Positions 61,028-64,000 of a DNA stretch of 64,000 nucleotides are shown in pieces. The notes beneath the pieces are model-generated. The model did not search any database, was not told the DNA's origin, and saw only the letters and a list, made by a program, of their open reading frames with translations. A program made the position numbers and the translations under genes. Each line of letters begins with the position of its first letter. The stretch's first letter is position 1. Origin of the DNA: WS-2 sp036507005 (lineage in GTDB: Bacteria > Eisenbacteria > RBG-16-71-46); contig DASXQT010000025.1 of NCBI GenBank assembly GCA_036507005.1, forward strand, positions 1-64,000, in the 5' to 3' direction.

Positions 61028-62257
61028 ATGTGGCCCACGATCGAGCGCAAGATCCTGTCCGGCGAGCGCCTGAGCGCCGCCGAGGGCGTCCACCTGCTCT
61101 CCGCGGCCCCGCTCCTCGAGCTGGGAGCCCTCGCCCACGAGGTGCGGGCGCGGAAGACCGATCCCAAGCTCGTCACCTACGTCATCGACACCAACCCCAA
61201 CTACACCAACGTCTGCACGGTGGACTGCCACTTCTGCGCCTTCTACCGCAAGCCGGGCGGCGGCGCCTCCGACGCCTACACCCACGACGTGGAGGGCGTG
61301 ATGCGGATGATGGCGACCGCCGACCGCCTGGGCGCCACCACCGTGCTGCTCCAGGGCGGGCTCAACCCGGCGATCCCCTGGGAGTTCTACCCCACGATCG
61401 TGCGCGAGTCGCGGCGGCGCTACCCGAACATCACGCCCCACTTCTTCTCCGCCCCCGAGATCCACCAGATGGTCGAGGTGAGCGGGCTTTCGATCCGCGG
61501 CGTGCTGGAGGCGCTCTACGAGGCCGGCCAGCGCACGCTCCCGGGTGGCGGCGCCGAGATCCTGGCGCGGCGGGTGCGGAAGCGCATCTCGGTCAAGAAG
61601 GGCGGGCCCGAGGCCTGGCTCGACGTCCACCGCGAGGCCCACCGGGTCGGCATGCGCTCGACCGCCACCATGATGTACGGCCACGTCGAGACCGACGAGG
61701 AGATCGTGGAGCACCTCGACTACATCCGCGACCTCCAGGACGAGACCCGCGGCTTCACCGCCTTCGTCCCCTGGTCCTACAAGCGCGGCAACACGCCGAT
61801 GGAGAGTAAAGTGAAGCAGGTGGCGGGGGCGTCACGCTACCTGCGCATCCTGGCGGCCTCGCGGCTCTACCTGGACAACTTCGACCACGTCCAGGCCTCG
61901 TGGTTCAGCGAGGGCAAGAAGACCGGCCAGATCGCGCTCCGATTCGGGGCCGACGACTTCGGCGGGACGCTCTACGAGGAGAACGTGCACCTGGCAACCG
62001 GGCACGTGAACAAGGCGACCGTGGCCGAGCTGGAGACCCTGATCCGCGAGGCCGGCTTCACCCCCGCCCAGCGCACCACGCTCTACGAGATCCTGCGCGT
62101 CGCCCCCGGGCCGGAGGCCGCGGGGACCCTCGCCGAGGACGTGCCGCTCTTCGTCGAGAGCCTGCGCGAGCTGCCCCCGGAGTACCCCGAGTCGCTCGAA
62201 GGCGAGGAGTCCCCCGCGCGCCCCTCACGCGCGGATGAGCTGATCCTGCCGAGCTGA
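61028..62257 (+). CDS. mqnC: Cyclic dehypoxanthinyl futalosine synthase MqnC (radical SAM)
   Basis: MqnC cyclises dehypoxanthine futalosine in the menaquinone pathway. The 409-residue protein has the CxxxCxxC cluster at Cys63, Cys67 and Cys70 in 'NYTNVCTVDCHFCAFYRKPG'. Family blocks 'TTVLLQGGLNPAIPWEFYPT', 'LYEAGQRTLPGGGAEIL' and 'FTAFVPWSYKRGNTPMESKV' follow. The ATG at 61028 is used; an in-frame GTG at 61016 is possible. It lies between pilin cassettes 3 and 4, 37 bp after a PilX-like gene, with no functional link to pili evident. Confidence 0.95.
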   Translation: MWPTIERKILSGERLSAAEGVHLLSAAPLLELGALAHEVRARKTDPKLVTYVIDTNPNYTNVCTVDCHFCAFYRKPGGGASDAYTHDVEGVMRMMATADRLGATTVLLQGGLNPAIPWEFYPTIVRESRRRYPNITPHFFSAPEIHQMVEVSGLSIRGVLEALYEAGQRTLPGGGAEILARRVRKRISVKKGGPEAWLDVHREAHRVGMRSTATMMYGHVETDEEIVEHLDYIRDLQDETRGFTAFVPWSYKRGNTPMESKVKQVAGASRYLRILAASRLYLDNFDHVQASWFSEGKKTGQIALRFGADDFGGTLYEENVHLATGHVNKATVAELETLIREAGFTPAQRTTLYEILRVAPGPEAAGTLAEDVPLFVESLRELPPEYPESLEGEESPARPSRADELILPS

Positions 62258-62530
62258 GCCCCGCCGCCGCGGCGCGGCGCCGGCGGCCCGTCCACCCGCA
62301 ACCCCGCGTCGGGGATTCACGCCCGCGCGACTCCGTCGCTCGCGCGGTTTCACCCACGCGGCGCCGATCCCCACGCTGGTTCGGGCCGGGATCACGCCGC
62401 GTACTCCGCCCGAGCCTGCGCCCTCATCGAGCGATCGGAGCCCCGATTTCCGCGCCCCGCATGCGTCTGCGGCTCCGGCAACCGCGCGGCCCGCCGACCG
62501 CACCCGACTTCGCGCGCTCGCGATCCGCGC

Positions 62531-62547
62531 GTGGCACGGAGGTTGCG
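62531..62547 (+). promoter_or_regulatory. Sigma-54 promoter of pilin cassette 4
   Basis: GTGGCACGGAGGTTGCG contains the specified TGGCACG and TTGC elements, with GG (62533-62534) and GC (62545-62546) exactly 10 bases apart. It lies in the 355-bp gap 62258-62612, which has no gene, and gives an mRNA leader of about 55 bases. Confidence 0.8.
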
Positions 62548-62612
62548 CACAGTTTCCCGAAGTAGCAGGCAACCCGCACGACACCCAGGGCTACCAGGAT
62601 CGCCAGCGCAGC

Positions 62613-63014
62613 ATGACAACCTTGCCAGTCACCCCGTCGCCGGCCGAACGCGGCACCAGCCTCCTCGAGCTGATCGTGGCGCTCACCATCCTCGCCATCG
62701 GGGTGCTCGCGGTCTCGCAGCTCTTCCCCGCCGGCACGCGCTCCCAGGTGCAGGACCGCCTGCGCACCGAGGCCATCCAGTTCGCGCGCGAGAAGGTCGA
62801 GCAGCTCGAGCTGACGGGCTGGTCGGGACCCGACCTCACGGTCGGCCGCCATCCGGCGGGCGCCGCGGTGGAGCCGCTCGGAAGCCTCGGGCGCTCCTAC
62901 CAGGTGGACCTGCTCGCCGCCCCTCTCGACAACTTGAAGCGGGTGACCGTCAAGGTCGCCTGGAACCATGTCCGGCGCTGCTCGCTGCAGGCCGTCACCT
63001 ACCTGAGGAAATAG
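62613..63014 (+). CDS. PilV-like prepilin, cassette 4
   Basis: The 133-residue protein has leader Gly14 followed by 'TSLLELIVALTILAIGVLAV' and 'SQLFPAGTRSQVQDR'. Its C-terminal blocks 'LTVGRHPAGAAVEPLG' and 'LKRVTVKVAWNHVRRCSLQA' match the other copies. This cassette has no GspH-like gene between its promoter and this one. Confidence 0.86.
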   Translation: MTTLPVTPSPAERGTSLLELIVALTILAIGVLAVSQLFPAGTRSQVQDRLRTEAIQFAREKVEQLELTGWSGPDLTVGRHPAGAAVEPLGSLGRSYQVDLLAAPLDNLKRVTVKVAWNHVRRCSLQAVTYLRK

Positions 63015-63018
63015 CCCG

Positions 63019-64000
63019 TTGTCCGCACCCCGCCGCCCCCACGTTCCTACCCGCCCCGCCGCCCGGGGCTTCACGCTGGTCGAGCTGCTCGTCACGATGG
63101 TCGTGCTCGGCGTCGTGATGCTGTCGCTGATGACGGTGATGTACGGCGCCGTGCGCTGCAAGACCGCGACCGGGAACCACATCGAGAGCACGCAGTCGGT
63201 GCGGGCCGCGCTCGACATGGTGACCCGCGACCTGCGCTCCTCGGGCTACGGCACGGACATCACGTACGGGCAGCAGCCGCAGCCGCCGATCGCCTACGTG
63301 GACTCGACCCAGGTGCTGATCAACGCCAACCTGCAGCCCTACCCCGAGACCGCCGCTTCGCCCGCCCCGCCCCTGGCGTACAACCCCGCGGGCACCCCCC
63401 GGCCGTACCCGCTCAACGGCACGCCCTGGACGCCGCCGATCCGCTACCGCTCCGGGGCCGAGCTGATCCGCTGGACGCTCGACGCCAACAACGACGGCGT
63501 GGTGGACGCGAGCGACCTGGCCTCGGCCGACGGCGCAGACGCCCGGCGCACGCTGAATCCCGACGACTTCGTCCTGGTGCGCCAGGTCTTCGGCGATTCG
63601 ACCGGCAACGTCGCGGGCGCCAACGGCGGCGCGAGCGAGCACGTCGCGCTGGTCGAGAAGCCGGGAGCGGGAGTCCCGTCGATCTTCACCGTCTGGTTCA
63701 AGGACAGCGCGACCCCGTGGGACTGGAAGAACGGCCCGGTGCCGGCGAGCCAGCTCTCGCGGATCGCCTCGATCACGGTCCAGCTCACCTGCTCGAGCCC
63801 GCGGCCGGACCCCGATGGCAGCTTCCCGCGCACGACGCTCCGGACCCAGGTCGGCTCCACCCGCAACGCGCCCGACGTCGGCCTCACCCTCTTCCCGATC
63901 GAGGGCTTCGTGTACGACGACAAGAATCGCAACCGCACGCGGGACGCCGGGGAGCCCGGCATCCCCGAGGCGCTCCTCCTTCTCGGCGGCAGCCAGGGGA
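63019..64000 (+). CDS. Giant PilW-like prepilin, cassette 4, cut by the window end
   Basis: This is the partial 5' end (327 codons) of a fourth PilW-like paralogue, probably starting at a TTG 4 bases after the PilV-like stop. It has leader Gly17, then 'FTLVELLVTMVVLGVVMLSL', 'ALDMVTRDLRSSGYGTDITY' and a dockerin-like loop ('DANNDGVVDASDLASADG'). The first SdrD-B-like unit begins at 'EGFVYDDKNRNRTRDAGEPG'. The reading frame runs open to the last base, so the rest lies beyond the window. Confidence 0.85.
   Translation, partial: MSAPRRPHVPTRPAARGFTLVELLVTMVVLGVVMLSLMTVMYGAVRCKTATGNHIESTQSVRAALDMVTRDLRSSGYGTDITYGQQPQPPIAYVDSTQVLINANLQPYPETAASPAPPLAYNPAGTPRPYPLNGTPWTPPIRYRSGAELIRWTLDANNDGVVDASDLASADGADARRTLNPDDFVLVRQVFGDSTGNVAGANGGASEHVALVEKPGAGVPSIFTVWFKDSATPWDWKNGPVPASQLSRIASITVQLTCSSPRPDPDGSFPRTTLRTQVGSTRNAPDVGLTLFPIEGFVYDDKNRNRTRDAGEPGIPEALLLLGGSQG

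Overview
The window is about 64 kb of a very GC-rich bacterial chromosome with dense coding and short intergenic gaps. Several traits point to a didermal, soil- or sediment-type lineage of the Eisenbacteria/Gemmatimonadota/deltaproteobacterial kind. These are a TonB-dependent receptor, prepilins, FlgD-like Ig C-terminal domains on secreted proteins, DUF5916 and CBM9-like outer-membrane proteins, and menaquinone made by the futalosine route. The lineage is an inference; no rRNA or tRNA gene was seen to anchor it.

Layout. 1-3.3 kb: an origin-proximal type block with 42-bp tandem repeats, rsmG, a perfect parS, parA, parB (with a second parS-like site inside it) and a bactofilin. 3.3-8.9 kb: a DMT transporter, a lone Y1 transposase, lexA with its own operator and terminator, and a TonB receptor with a secreted partner. 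9.1-15.7 kb: a PilZ protein, a membrane glycosyltransferase with TPRs and a large secreted BNR/FnIII/PKD/FlgD-Ig protein. 15.8-19.2 kb: the late futalosine genes mqnP-ubiX-ubiD. 19.2-19.8 kb: a brnT-brnA toxin-antitoxin module with a clear promoter and operator. 19.9-22.7 kb (minus strand): two tiny paralogous precursor-like peptides followed by a PqqD-like/M50 protease/HlyD fusion, which looks like a minimal peptide maturation and export system. 22.9-25.6 kb: btpA-pfkB-psuG, a pseudouridine-catabolism operon. 25.7-34.7 kb: a Ser/Thr kinase with TPRs, YceI, a lipoprotein, a DUF5916 protein and a CxxCH-containing Reeler-like protein. 35-37.8 kb: mqnE, a LexA-box-controlled radical SAM (SplB-like) gene and a nucleotidyltransferase pair. 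37.9-41.9 kb: a TerY-P type triad (VWA, PP2C phosphatase, kinase-WD40). 42-45 kb: an MFS transporter, mqnA and an AIM24-family protein.

45.2-64 kb is the most striking stretch. It holds four tandem paralogous cassettes of prepilin-like genes (GspH-like in two of them, PilV-like, a giant PilW-like protein of about 1000 residues, and PilX-like). Each cassette is preceded by a recognisable sigma-54 -24/-12 promoter. mqnC sits between cassettes three and four, and the fourth cassette runs off the window.

How they work together. MqnA, MqnE, MqnC, MqnP, UbiX and UbiD cover most of the futalosine menaquinone route; MqnB and MqnD are not in the window. LexA appears to regulate itself and the SplB-like gene through the same CTGCAC-N4-GTGCAG operator. 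The pilin cassettes look like alternative or co-assembled sets of minor pilins carrying large calcium-binding, Cna-B/SdrD-B-like and FG-GAP-like surface domains.
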